A stretch of 64,000 nucleotides of DNA, taken from the NCBI GenBank assembly GCA_963855995.1, contig OY979716.1, positions 37,845,624 through 37,909,623 of the forward strand, given 5' to 3'. This stretch comes from Muricea muricata (Eukaryota; Cnidaria; Anthozoa; Malacalcyonacea; Plexauridae). Position numbers and translations under genes: made by a program. Every line of letters starts with the position of its first letter. The stretch's first letter is position 1. Under the pieces are notes generated by a model. The model was not told where the DNA came from, made no database searches, and saw only the letters and a program-made list of their open reading frames with translations. Of the stretch, positions 51,814 through 62,696 are shown one piece after another.

Positions 51814-52086
51814 CAGTCGATTTCAGCTAGCTTTTCACTGTAACACTCCGAACTTTGTTGCGAAGTTTGGAAGTTCGTTGCGAAGTTCAAAAGTTCATTT
51901 CAGAATTCGCAAACCGGTTTGTAAACTAAGCATTTGATTGGCTTCTTTGAGTCCAGGGGCCAATCACAATCTTAGTTTACAAACCGGCTTGCGAATTCTG
52001 AAACGAACTTTTGAACTTCGCAACGAACTTCCGAACTTCGCAACGAAGTTCAGGTGTTACAGTGAAAAGCTAGCTGAAATCGACTG
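51814..52086. mobile_element. 273-bp MITE with TA target duplication, private to copy B
   Basis: TIR CAGTCGATTTCAGCTAGCTT at 51814, complement ending ATCGACTG at 52086. TA flanks lie at 51812-51813 and 52087-52088. Copy A has the undisturbed site. The interior contains GTTGCGAAGTT-like repeats, themselves in inverted orientation. The TA target suggests Tc1/mariner-type mobilisation. Confidence 0.88.
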
Positions 52087-52101
52087 TAAAAGTTAACTCT
52101 G

Positions 52102-52312
52102 GGGCTGGTTGCATAAAAGGGGGACAGTGCTATCCAAAGGATAGTGACTTTTTCAGAAAACTATAAAAATCACACCAAAGATGTAAATGATGTCTTTAAC
52201 TTGAAAATAGTGATCTGTTATCTTAAAGTTAGTACAGCTACAGAAATTTGACAGTTTGAAAAGGTCACTATCCAGTGGATAGCACTATCCACCTTTCATG
52301 CAACCTGCCCCT
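52102..52312. repeat. 211-bp inverted-repeat element in the B 3' region
   Basis: Arms GGGGCTGGTTGCATAAAAGG and GTGCTATCCAAAGGATAGTG pair with the complement ending ...CATGCAACCTGCCCC. In copy A only the first half exists (7276-7390), and this is exactly where A is truncated. Confidence 0.75.
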
Positions 52313-52483
52313 GTTTCCTAAAATATGTTTTTACAAAAAAAGCTATTTAGTCCTGTCAATTTGAATCACATTGGGATATTAAGTAAATCTTTTTATATCA
52401 TTATAAAATTATTTGTACATATTAAATATAATCAACAAAACAAAACACAGGTCGAACTAAATCTTTGAGTACAAAATTTCTGT

Positions 52484-54061
52484 TCACAATTCTTCAAAAT
52501 CTTGAAGTATTTGTTCAAAACACTCTGAACACTTGCATGCCTTCTCACATACAGAGCAACATAGGTGTAAAGGTTCTTTTACAATGTTATAATCATAATC
52601 AAGGGCCTTAAGAAGTTTTTTCCTCAGGCAATCATTAGTTGCATGGCAAAACTCTCTCATATCACTTTGCATGATTGATCGATTTGTAGCAATATCTCTG
52701 TTATTGTAGTATAAAATTGCGTCAGCTGGTTTGCCATCACGACCGGCTCTACCTGTTTCTTGGAAATACTGTTTTACAGAACAAGGGGGGCATACATGAA
52801 TAACTTGACGGATATTTGGTACATCCACTCCCATTCCAGTAGCAACTGTTGCAAATATGACATGAACAATGCTATTAGTTGAGCACATCTGCTGCAGGAT
52901 TTTCACTTTCATCTGTGATGTTTGAGGTGCATGGAATTGTGCAAACAGCCTGTTTTCTGGTATTGCACGTGCACCTTCAGGATAATACTGATTCTGACCA
53001 AGGATTGACAATCTATAATAACTGAAATAACCTATAAGCAAAGCCACACCATCTAAGAGGCAAATAAATGACTGTTAATGGGAAGTTCTGTTTTGATGTC
53101 AACAATTGGTCGGCAATTGGTTTTAAAATAGACTGGACTATATCAATGTCCTTTCCAGATCGAAAAACTTTTCTATAGAAAATATTTGATCTGTTCGGGT
53201 TGCTAGTAACCAACTTGCATCTTTTTAAACCAACTGATTGTTTTATTTTACCAATATCAGACACACTGGCTGTTGCCGTCATTGCAAGAACAGGGATGTC
53301 TGGAAAAGATGTACAGACAACACCAAGTTTTCCATAGTCTGTCCTGAATTCACTGCCCCTAAAATGATTTAAAAATATGCGTTGAACGGCCTTAAAAATA
53401 GACTGCAATTTACACACAATATCTGCAGAAATACCCAATTAAATCTCCTCAAGTTAGGCTAGAACATAATGACTTACCAATCCAATATACAGTGTGCCTT
53501 GTCGACAACAATGGAAACAATGCGCTTTTGGTAGACCTCACTAAGGATTAAACTACGTCCAAATCTGGTTGATATAAGCGACTCTGGGTGTGCAAATACA
53601 ATATGGTATTGTCCACTTTCGAGTTGATCTTTCTCGCACAGTCTGAAGTCACAGTCATATGAACTATCAACGTTCTCTTCAACAGGGTTCTTCACATCTT
53701 TGACAGAAATGGCTGACGCTCGGAGACCACTTAAACCCAGTCGAGATATCTGATCTTGTATCAGGGCATTTAATGGCGATATCACAATAATAATTGATGA
53801 AACCTCTTTAGCAGTGATTCCAAGCGCTTTCCATCGAACAATTAAGTCATCTTGTTTATTATTTCTTGCGAACATTAAGCATGGAATAAGATGAAAAATC
53901 AAAGATTTCCCATAACCGGTTGGTAGTATGCAAATAAGATCGTTGCCCATATAAATAGTTTCCAAACAAACGACTTGTTTGGGCTTTAGAATTATATTAT
54001 TGTACGCACTGTTGAGAATTGCGAATTCCAAACAAGTCAAAAAAGCGATAAATTCGAGCAT
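52484..54061 (-). pseudogene. RecQ-like superfamily 2 helicase gene of element B
   Basis: Two exons, 54061-53478 and 53358-52484, joined in frame through a GTAAGT donor and a TTTTAG acceptor (DW|GSEFRTDYGKLG). Motif I is ILPTGYGKS, motif II is DKAHC (the usual DEAH Glu is Lys), motif III is MTATAS, motif V is VIFATVATGMGVD, motif VI is QETGRAGRDGK, followed by a Cys-rich CCSVCEKACKCSEC tail like the RecQ zinc region. One frameshift near 53030 separates the domain-2 start from the rest. With the Walker B substitution and frameshift this copy is probably dead, but the family is clear. It converges on the DUF6589 gene and lies wholly within B's TIRs, so it belongs to the transposon. Presumed role: strand unwinding or end processing during transposition. 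Confidence 0.85.
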
Positions 54062-54314
54062 CTTCTTGCGCTAAATTAACGTTTTGCCAAAGATGAATGA
54101 ATACATTTAAGGGTCTACCGCAACATGTGGCAAGCAGGCAACATGTTTTCACGCAAAATACCATCAATGTAAGGCTTTGTAAGCTCATGTTACACATGTC
54201 ATACCTGTCTGATTGATAAACAAGCGCGATCGCTTCCTGTAGTGGAAGCGCAAAGTGGAAGCTTTGTAATTTGATACTTGTCTACCCCCCTTGGTAATTA
54301 AAACATTCTCGAGC
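54062..54314. other. Short region between helicase gene and right TIR
   Basis: No further exon is obvious. An ATG-led minus frame (54197-53997) overlaps the helicase start and looks like a shadow. It presumably holds the helicase promoter. Confidence 0.4.
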
Positions 54315-54381
54315 CACGTGACCAGCCGGCACCAGGGTAATTCCGCAGCGAAGCGAAGTTATTACCCTGGGTACGAGGTTG
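54315..54381 (-). repeat. Right TIR of element B
   Basis: Reverse complement identical to 47353-47419 over 67 bp, including the internal CCAGGGTAAT/ATTACCCTGG hairpin. Followed at once by the target duplication ACACTTGAC. Confidence 0.95.
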
Positions 54382-54390
54382 ACACTTGAC

Positions 54391-55560
54391 TTGCGTTTCA
54401 GTCACATTGTGTTTAAAATAGTGAAGTTAGTCAGGTTGTGTTTAAAATCCACATTCTAAACAAATTGCTATCCCGCAGTGCATAGTGTTTATCGTATGCA
54501 AATAAAATTGTGCCAAGATTGCAAACTGCAGCACTATGCACTGACATATAAGTATCAGCAAAAAGTTAGGAATAAAAATGAACAAAGATCTAATATCCAA
54601 AAGAATTGGCTGTAACAAGGCACACAAACTGCAAACATGGATGGGGATTAAACAAAGCTAAAAAGGTAAATTTTCATATATTGTAACCATTTATTCGTCA
54701 CTTAGCGCTGTTTTCGACAAGCGGACCGCATTTGATGCAAATGGCTACAAACGATCTCATTTCATTTCACTTGTTAATATATGTGTTGACAATAGAATGT
54801 TTGCGCGGATTTAATATTAAGTCCAAAGGGTTTGTGAATGTCCACGAAATGTATATACCGATAGTTACGGGTACGGTGTACCTATATGTAGGCAATAACA
54901 TAGCGCGGGTTAATCACTGCGACACTGTTTATAGTTGGCGTTTATAGTGATTTAAATTGTTCGCCTTTTCGTTCAATGCTGTAATTACTATTATTTTAGG
55001 CTATAGCATATAAAGCCTTCGTATTACCTTGCGCTTTTGTCAGTGTTCACGCATGATTCTGAATATATTAACTTAGTCTGATTGTGCTCTATACTAAGCC
55101 ATTCATATGTCCTCTATATTTTTCTAAGATGTTCATTCGATTCAATTATTGCACCAAAATGCTTCATAAAATGTACAAACATAAATATCGCGCTAAAAAT
55201 ACGGTACAGAAGTACAGAAGTTAATAAATAAGATTTCTATCTTTTATATCAAGTGTTTGCCTGTCATCGACTTAATTGAATTATGCATGGTTTCCGTCTT
55301 AGTTTTCATCTTAGTCTGGTGTTACAGAAAACAAGCACATTGTGTTTGTTTTCAGATACTATTAAACACAAAGTGTTTGTTTTCAACCTGAAACAAACAG
55401 GATGTGTTTAATTTGCATACCAAACGGACATATTGTGTTTAAAAGCCACAGTGTGTGTCTGAAAGGGTCATGTTGTGTTTAAAATGTGGCATTTAGACAC
55501 ATTGACCTTAAAATTCCTGCAGTCCGGAATAAATTGTCAGTCCACCAAATTTTCGACACG
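54391..55560 (-). repeat. Right inverted arm (C2), outer part
   Basis: Continues the arm beyond element B. It carries iterated TTGTGTTTAAAA motifs (54396-54445 and 55340-55480), mirroring the left arm's outer end. An extra segment of about 330 bp at 54418-54747 is absent from the left arm; its start is similar to the inner edge of this arm near 44470-44540. Confidence 0.82.
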
Positions 55561-55934
55561 TGTTCAATATAATACACGGTCCTATATACATCCCATATCG
55601 CATGATGTCATTACAATGGAATTTGTCAGTATGGGTGAAATCACCGTACCACCAAGTGCTCAATTTGTTTAGCAACAATTGTCTGTTCAAAAACCAAGAC
55701 CAGAAACTAAAATTATTTATGTCTTGGAATGGCTTTCTATGCACAATTAGAAGTTCACTAATTTCAAAATTAAAAACAAACCATCTAATACCTACCAAAC
55801 TCGCTTAAAATGGAGATCGCTGCATATCACTGCCTTTAGTAATCAGACCGTTAAGAACAAATTCCTTTGTAATGACGTCATGTGAGAATTGTTGTATATA
55901 AGACCGTGTGTTCATATTGTAACTTTAGTTTGTG
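55561..55934. other. Unassigned stretch outside the right arm
   Basis: Overlapping frames exist on both strands (55475-55808) but none has a recognisable domain or splice support. I see no gene here. Confidence 0.5.
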
Positions 55935-56700
55935 ATGATGATGATGATGACAACTTTATTTAATGAGGGTTACACTATACAATTAAGACTGATAAACACG
56001 TGACCCTCAATACATATATAAGATATTAAAACTAATACTAGAAACTATGTACAGTAAAATGCTAAAATGAAATATAGACATATGAAATCTGAATATACTA
56101 AGCAGTTAATTCGGTATGAGCTAGTAAAATCTACGTAGTATAATAATGAGTACGTATAGCTCTATAAAAGGAATTATAAGACTCCTTTTTCCTAATGTTA
56201 GCTGGTAGCGTGTTCCAAAGTTTTGTCCCTGAGACCTGAAATGATCTACCTCCTTCAGACTCTCTCTTATATCTAGGAAAAACTAAGTTGATGTTGCAAT
56301 GTCTAGTCGATCTTGAATGGGTGTCAACGTTCCTTACGAGAATATTATCTATATAATTTGGAGTTAAGCCGTTAATTCTCTTACAAATTAAACAGCATTT
56401 CCTGATTTTCATTTTGTCACTGATTGTCGACCAGTTAAGTTGTTTAAAAAGAGTCACTACTTTCACAACTATGTGCATCCAAAATTACACGGGAAGCTTG
56501 TTTCTGTAACTGAGAAATTTTTTCAATACATTCACGTGAGCAGGAGTCCCAGACTGTACTACCATATAGCATTACAGGCTTTATCATTGAATTGAAAAAC
56601 AGAAATCATTCTTTAATAGGAAGATTCTTCTTAATGTTCTTCAAGACACCAAATCCAGATTTGATAACGATTTTGTAATAAATTAAAAATATCAAACTCA
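55935..56700 (-). pseudogene. LINE (non-LTR retrotransposon) 3' end, RT ORF C-terminus
   Basis: On the minus strand a MLYGSTVWDSCS segment (56570) leads, after a frameshift near 56440, into LICKRINGLTPNYI and GRSFQVSGTKLWNTLPANIR, the familiar C-terminal region of L2/CR1-like LINE ORF2 proteins. A 3' UTR follows and ends at 55935 in about five TCA/ATC trinucleotides, the microsatellite tail such LINEs use. Catalytic RT motifs are missing, so it is a 5'-truncated dead copy. Confidence 0.8.
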
Positions 56701-58253
56701 TTCTCTTCTTGTTTTAATCTGTTTCCTTCGTCTTTTGATGCTAATTTTTGGATTATGTTTTACGCTCTTTTTTCAAATTGTTGGTTTGTATTGGGGTTTT
56801 TTTGAAATTTAATAAGATACAAAGTGATGGATATTAAAACATTTATTGGTGGCCATTTTGGTTTTTGTGCCGTAAAGGATTGGTCAAAGCACACCTCAGC
56901 CAATCAGCATTTGTCATTTCGCCACAGTGTCTCTTGCCATAATTATAATAAAAGCTATTACAGTTGACTGACTTGACTGTTCTTTGTGGACAATTCGTTA
57001 TTATGGACATCTAGTTTTGAAGCTCCACCCATACAAAACCCAATTAAAAATTGCATTACAATTTCTCTTGCTGTAACGGACTCTCGTTATTACGAAATTG
57101 CGGACACAGGGTCCCAAGCAAACATTTTTGTTGTTCTTAGGGTGAAAAGTGATATTCTGTATTAAAATTTTACGTCTATTGCATGCAAATTTTACATCTA
57201 TTCCATGCTGACTCACGTTATTCCGGACACTAAAATGACTGTTATAATGTCCATGTCTTGTGTACACCAATACATAGTATACATCTTGTATTTTTGTGTA
57301 TATTTGGTATCATAGTCATGCAGATAAGTGAAAACAATTTGCACTTGATGATACAAGCATAAAACTTGCCATGCAGTTAGAACAAGTCGTGAGTGTGTGA
57401 TTTAGCTACAGGGCCATTACTGGTTTACATCTACTTCTCAAAAAATCACGTTTTTGTCACCTTTATCTGTTAATTTACTACACGTTATGAAAAAGTGAAA
57501 TTTCTGGTTCAATTTTAGTAAAAGCTTCCAACATGAATAGAAAGTTTGCGAAAAAGTACATATAAGACAATTATGCTATTTTTGCTATTTTGTTTGTCTG
57601 CAATGAGATATTTGTGCTCAAACAGGTTAAAAATGCTGCAAAATACTCCAAAGTCGTACCAAAGTCGTAGTCAAAACCCGTACTTTCCCCTTAAATATCT
57701 TATATTTAGTTTTTCCCAAACTTTTTATAAATATAAGTGGTTTTTGCTCATTATGCAACAGAAATTTCGTTTTTTTGAAGGAATAGTAATTGAATATATC
57801 ATTAGTAAGAAAACTCGATTTTGTTGCATCTACAACAAAACCTGTTATGGCCCTATAGCAAAAATGCTTTTCTTAAATATGCTCTACAATCATGGCAAGT
57901 TGTGTGCTTCTATCATAAAATGCACAATGCTTTATCATTTTACACCAATCGGCTCGACTATCGTGTGTTTGGCACATGAACATACAACTAAAGCGCTGAG
58001 CTGTATTAATAAATCTGGAGAATGCACACTAAAATAAGTGTAGATTGCAAATACATGACAGACTGACGTCATTGTTGGCAAATTGGTGGATGAGTGCCGC
58101 TTTTGATTGGTTGTGAACAAACCATTACATAAAATGCAGTGCTTTTCGCCACCCGGATGCTATCTTTGCCTGTTTGACTAAAGCTACAGAAGCGCACTCT
58201 CTAGATATAGTAATAGAGCTCGGGGATCTCCAGGTTGTCCGCTGCATGTAACC
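56701..58253. other. AT-rich stretch with no supported gene
   Basis: The 163-codon plus frame at 57546-58037 is Phe/Leu/Lys/Tyr-rich, matches nothing I know and has the composition of its AT-rich surroundings; I do not call it. GTTATTACG/GTTATTCCGGACAC-like motifs at 57085-57230 hint at an old DNA transposon end. Confidence 0.45.
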
Positions 58254-58634
58254 ATTGGATAGTTAAAGAAGTGGATATGACACTAGCTGGCGTCAGTGTT
58301 GAACCTATTTGCTATTCGTGATGTCATGTGTGATTGTTAATGTTGTAACGGTTTTAGATATTTTTTATTTGGCTCTTTCAAGCAATATATTGAAGCATTA
58401 GCCTAAATTGGTCTTGAAATATTTGCTAAAATGGACTGGGATACTTTGATATTTCATAATAGAATGCTTAGACAAATTTATTTGTTTTGGAATGAAAATG
58501 TTCATTGATCTGTATTATTGCTAAACGTGCAGTTATTTGAGCCTTTGGTGATGCCATAATTTGCAACCAGGTTCAAACGGCATCAACATGCTAAAAAATA
58601 ACATTCGACATTTCCACTTCTTTAACTATCCATG
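58254..58634. repeat. 381-bp inverted-repeat element
   Basis: Outer arms GGATAGTTAAAGAAGTGG and the complement at 58614-58631. Inner blocks around GTTGAACCT...TTGC pair as well. Probably a MITE; no clear target duplication. Confidence 0.65.
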
Positions 58635-58676
58635 ATGTAACAAGTGCAATCTGCATAGATTCAATTTGTTGGCCTA

Positions 58677-59727
58677 CCTTCATCATCGACGACTACTTCA
58701 TGTTGGAAATCATTGTTGGCTGTCACAGTCGGCTTCCAGCTTTCATCACTCACATCATCAGCTACATCGTTGTCTTGTTCATCCTAAAATGGTTGAGCTA
58801 AACACCACAACCCCGAAAAAGTGCAAGAATTGTGCAACAATACTATGTACATATGTTAGACACCTCCCCAGGTGTATTCACTTTACCTGCCCGCTTCACA
58901 CATTTCTCTAAAGGGCTGTGCCATTTTACAGTGTCTATGCAGAATGCTTAAATGCAATGTTTCTGACTTAGAAAGTTTATAAGGATTACTCCTTGTCAAA
59001 GTTTATAAGGATTACTCCTTGTCAACTTGTGACGTTCGCAAAATGTCTGATTGAGATGATATTAGAAAATCGATAAATAAATCATACGGAATAAACAAGT
59101 ATCCTGGCCGTGTGCATAATTGGTTTCATTATTTTCCAATCTGCATGGTGGGTTGATCCAAGTCAGCATTTTAATTTGTCGTAACGCCAGATAGTATTTG
59201 TAGAGCAAAAAGAACAAAAACACAGTGATATGAATAACCTTTCTGATATTTGGCTCTAATAAACAAGCGATATCAGTATTATATTAAACATGCAACAAGT
59301 TAGAGATCACTTCTTTTATACTATATTTTTTACATTGCCTGTTCGAATTTTGTTGCCAATTTCCTTGATGTTAATTAGCCAAAAAGACCAACTCCCTGAA
59401 TACCTGCAAATTTTCATTAATTTATCTTGAACGGTGTAATTTTTTGCACACAATTCAAATGCCACATAAAAACTATTTATTATTAGCATTAACAGCCAGG
59501 TAACTACTTGGTATAAATGAAGACGGTCTTGGTTAAAAAGTATTTAAAAACGTATAATGATCAAAATTGATTGTGTGACATTAAGCGCTATAGCAGTCAG
59601 CAACTTACAGGGGAGGGGGAATTTTTGCTGTCTGACTCATCGTGGTCTTTTTTCCATCTCATTCGATCTTCTTCCTGCACAAGCTCAATATTTTTTAAAA
59701 TTGCATCAATATCGTCCTCAAATTCCT
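58677..59727 (-). CDS. Two orphan exons of an acidic protein
   Basis: The upstream exon 59727-59609 (EFEDDIDAILKNIELV, then EEDRMRWKKDHDESD) has a TTTTTAG-type acceptor and a GTAAGT donor. The downstream exon, 58783-58677, begins after CCATTTTAG, encodes DEQDNDVADDVSDESWKP and ends at GAAG|GTAGGC. Both are open, acidic and look like the N-terminal part of a larger gene. Acidic 'DESWKP'-type stretches occur near the start of several transposase-like proteins, but I do not recognise the family. Neighbouring exons were not found. A tandem duplication of 26-28 bp at 58970-59025 lies in the intron. Confidence 0.5.
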
Positions 59728-59759
59728 AAAAATATTCAAAATGACATTATTTAAGAGAT

Positions 59760-61640
59760 GTTGTACGGGTCATTATTACTTACCCCCCTCCCCTCATTTC
59801 ACCCGATTCGTTTTCAAAACTTATAGCTGAAATTATGAAATTTAACTAATTTGAATTGAACGGTGTCTCAAAAAAACTTTGATTTATTAATCCGCATGCT
59901 ATAAAATTTAACCAAATTCCAGCCAGTATTAAATATGGATGGTATATGAAATTAACCAAAAATTTGCATGTTTACGTCTCAGTGAGAATTTGGCCGTTGC
60001 TCTTTTTAGAAGGTAGAAAATGCATTGCAGAATTGCGGCAATTGTTGCGAAAAGTGGAACCTGATACTACTCCGTGCAATTCTTCTTGCAACAAAAATGT
60101 TGAGTGACTTTACAATTGCGAGGCATGTTACACCTTGCAATTTCGCTTGCAACTTGTGTTGCAACAAAATTGCAAGACAATTGCATAGTATAACAGCGCC
60201 TTAAACTGGATAAACCCAGAACATGGGAATTAAAGTTAAAGGTGACTAAAACTTGCCAGTTAAAAATGATAATAGTATAAAATGTTTAGCAATAAGATGC
60301 ACACTACGACTACTAACATTAATTTTAGAAATTTGGTACACACTAGTGCCCAAAGTGAGCTGTAACGTAACCACACGACAGATCTGATGAAAGACGAGAG
60401 CTTGGCATGTAAAATTAAGGCGCAAAACCCTTGTTCGCATTATTTATTACGTGTCTTCTTGTTTAACACTCCTCTTAGCTAAGCACTGTGATTTTAGGCT
60501 CTTATTAATGATTATTTCTGCGATTTTATCTGCATGATCTTAAACCACTTTGTGTGAACCTATGCATTCTGCCAATACATAAGTAATACATAAAATGAGC
60601 TTGTAAGCTGGTACATAAAGTATGTCCAAACGTCTTACATATGCAGCGCGCACCCGTGCAGCGCATCTTAGACTTAGTTAAGTCTTAGACTTATTTGTCC
60701 GCATAAATGGTGTGGTGCATGTAGTTGGTAATCTTATACTCAAATATGCCGCTTATATATGGGATATGCCTAAATCTAAATTATATATAGCAAATAAAGT
60801 TACATTATCCTATCTGGTAACAATATTGTTTATTCCCACTGCATGCACACTGAATCTCCAACAAATCAGCAATTGCAAAAATCAACTGAAAATGTTGGGA
60901 GAAAAATCAGCAATTTCAAAAATCAACTGAAAATGTTGGGAGAAAAATCATTAATGATACACTAATACAGCAAAAAGGTTTTTTCATTTTTACTGTTAAG
61001 TAATATTATTTATTTCCTTTTTGTGTACATGCTCAGATAAATGATGGCATTACAGTGCTCTTGGTGTAATCAGCTATATACCTGGGATTAATGCAAACAT
61101 TTGACACGAACAAGCAAGATTTTTGTATGTTTCTTGCATTTCCAATATAACTAACTAGTGATTGTACCAACTTGGCTCGTGTCCTGATGCATGTGTCGTC
61201 TGAATGCACACAAGTTGGCCACAGCATAACCTTAATTTTAAACATTTGAAAGCAAAATTTCTATATGTGTCTTGCAATAGACGATTTGCATGTTAAACTA
61301 ACTTTCAATCTAGGCAAGACGAACAAAATCTTTTACTATAGTTAAAAAGAGCATCCTAAAATTAGTAGAATTGCCAAGTTTGGTGGCGAAATGTTGTAAA
61401 ACATGGAAAATATGGCCTCGCAAAATTTGCAAATTTGTATATATTTGTATTAGGCGAGGAAAAAGTTACCATTTTTGATACAATTCTATCACATGACCAA
61501 GGCAGGAGATCCCATGAGAAGCACTGCGCCTGCATGGAATCATTGCACAGCAAACGTGGATTACATCGGACGAAGATATTTTTCAACGTGAAGAAATAAC
61601 AAAATTTGTAAAGAAAACCACATCAAATCCTAAAACAAAG
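59760..61640. other. Non-coding stretch before the DIRS element
   Basis: No supported gene. Positions 60013-60190 are a cluster of TTGCAA/CAATTG motifs, perhaps a MITE. Positions 60865-60950 contain two copies of a roughly 40-bp unit ending GTTGGGAGAAAAATCA. Confidence 0.5.
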
Positions 61641-61651
61641 AACAACGGCTT

Positions 61652-61722
61652 GCATCCAACGTAGTTGGTATTGCATATATTGACATTTATATAATTAAAG
61701 CGTCCAACGTGGTTGGTATCGC
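61652..61722. repeat. Two 23-bp direct repeats upstream of the DIRS ORFs
   Basis: GCATCCAACGTAGTTGGTAT and GCGTCCAACGTGGTTGGTAT occur 48 bp apart, each with an internal palindrome (CCAACGTNGTTGG). A third related site, CTCAACGTAGTTGAG, follows at about 61734. They may be part of the 5' terminal repeat of the DIRS element. Confidence 0.55.
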
Positions 61723-61793
61723 TGACCAGAACTCAACGTAGTTGAGTTTCATTCGGGGTTCTCCCACGCAGCACCAGTGAGGCAGTAGGCCAC

Positions 61794-62696
61794 ATGGCTG
61801 AGCAATCAAGGGAAAACATGCCAAATAGTGAGAGTTTGCCAAGCGAATCACCCACAGATGAACGAGGTACAACATCATCGTCGCTCACTGACATGTTCTC
61901 GTTGTTATTGCAAGAAATGAAGAGTATAAACTCTGGCATTTCGGCACTGCAAGATGCCCGCCTTTTTGACGAGGACGTTGAAGAGGTGTCACTGTCAACC
62001 GACGAGGAAGGTCAAGTTGAAACAGAACACCGAGATGCGGATGTCGAATCCATAGACACTCGGGTAACTAAACTGGTCGAGAACCAGAGCAAACCTAATC
62101 CAAACCCAGACATCTTGACAAACATCGCACAAGAGTTCGCGATTAAAGAGAACACGGGTGAGGAAGTAAACAAGAGCTTAGCAGACATTGTTTCCAGCTT
62201 GGTTAAAACCCGTCTTAGCGAGGATAAGTTGAAAGGAAAACTACAGAAATATCCTCGGCCGGCAAATATCGCAGGGCTTATAACCCCACGGATCAATCCG
62301 CTTATTTGGGGTCAAATATCCTCCAATACTCAGCAAAGTGATGCAAAATCACAGAAAGCTCAGCATACTTTGATTGGCGTCGCGAGCGCCATTGTAAAAT
62401 CTGTCGATCATGTTTTGAAAACTGACAGCAGCAACAAGGAGCTGGTCTCTATGCTCACTGACGCATTGGCATTCGTTTTGCAATGCAACCATGACACAAA
62501 TCATTTGAGACGTCTGGCTCTCAAGAAAGATTTGCACAAAGATTTCGCAGCACTGTGTAATGTGAATACCCCGGCAGGGGAGTATCTTTTTGGCGATTTG
62601 TCAAAGCTGACAAAGGAAATATCGGAGGCAAATAAGTTAGCCAAGAAAGTTCGACCCCCCGCAAGCACCAGTCGTTATAAGAAGCTGGTAGATTGA
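61794..62696 (+). CDS. DIRS retrotransposon ORF1 (gag-like)
   Basis: Intact 300-codon frame from the ATG at 61794. The N-terminal third is acidic and Ser-rich. The conserved gag-like part runs from ILTNIAQEFAIKENTGE through LKGKLQKYPRPANIAGL and INPLIWGQISSNTQQSD to the C-terminal LFGDLSKLTKEISEANK. These blocks match the putative gag of DIRS1-type elements (from memory). The ORF ends in TGA within the start region of ORF2, which is read in the -1 frame relative to it. It likely makes a nucleocapsid-type protein that packages the RNA. No disabling lesion is seen, so the element could be young. Confidence 0.88.
   Translation: MAEQSRENMPNSESLPSESPTDERGTTSSSLTDMFSLLLQEMKSINSGISALQDARLFDEDVEEVSLSTDEEGQVETEHRDADVESIDTRVTKLVENQSKPNPNPDILTNIAQEFAIKENTGEEVNKSLADIVSSLVKTRLSEDKLKGKLQKYPRPANIAGLITPRINPLIWGQISSNTQQSDAKSQKAQHTLIGVASAIVKSVDHVLKTDSSNKELVSMLTDALAFVLQCNHDTNHLRRLALKKDLHKDFAALCNVNTPAGEYLFGDLSKLTKEISEANKLAKKVRPPASTSRYKKLVD

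Larger units (their letters stand above)
47353..54381. mobile_element. Element B: 7029-bp DUF6589 + RecQ-helicase DNA transposon
   Basis: Perfect 67-bp TIRs (47353-47419 and 54315-54381) start CAACCTCGTACCCAGGG. A 9-bp target duplication ACACTTGAC lies at 47344-47352 and 54382-54390. The left arm (C1) has the uninterrupted site once (around 24225-24240), proving both boundaries. Inside are the DUF6589 gene (+) and a RecQ-like helicase gene (-), converging. Two genes, one a helicase, plus 9-bp duplications fit what I recall of the helicase-encoding Academ lineage (AcademH); that assignment is from memory. One MITE (51814-52086) inserted later. Confidence 0.92.
23377..55560. mobile_element. Candidate giant two-gene DNA transposon with about 3.8-kb inverted arms
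   Basis: The arm at 23377-27275 and the arm at 44549-55560 (interrupted by element B) are inverted copies from edge to edge. Their outer edges read ACGCGTGTCG and CGACACGTGT. Just outside each lies CAATA (23372-23376 and about 55562-55566), a possible 5-bp target duplication. Between the arms are two divergently transcribed genes, one ending 0.45 kb from the left arm and the other 0.25 kb from the right arm. Without B the unit is about 25 kb. The alternative is a segmental inverted duplication flanking two unrelated genes. Confidence 0.5.

Noticed and set aside
57546..58037. 163-codon plus-strand frame
   Set aside because: Composition is that of AT-rich background; no recognisable motif, no conserved neighbour.
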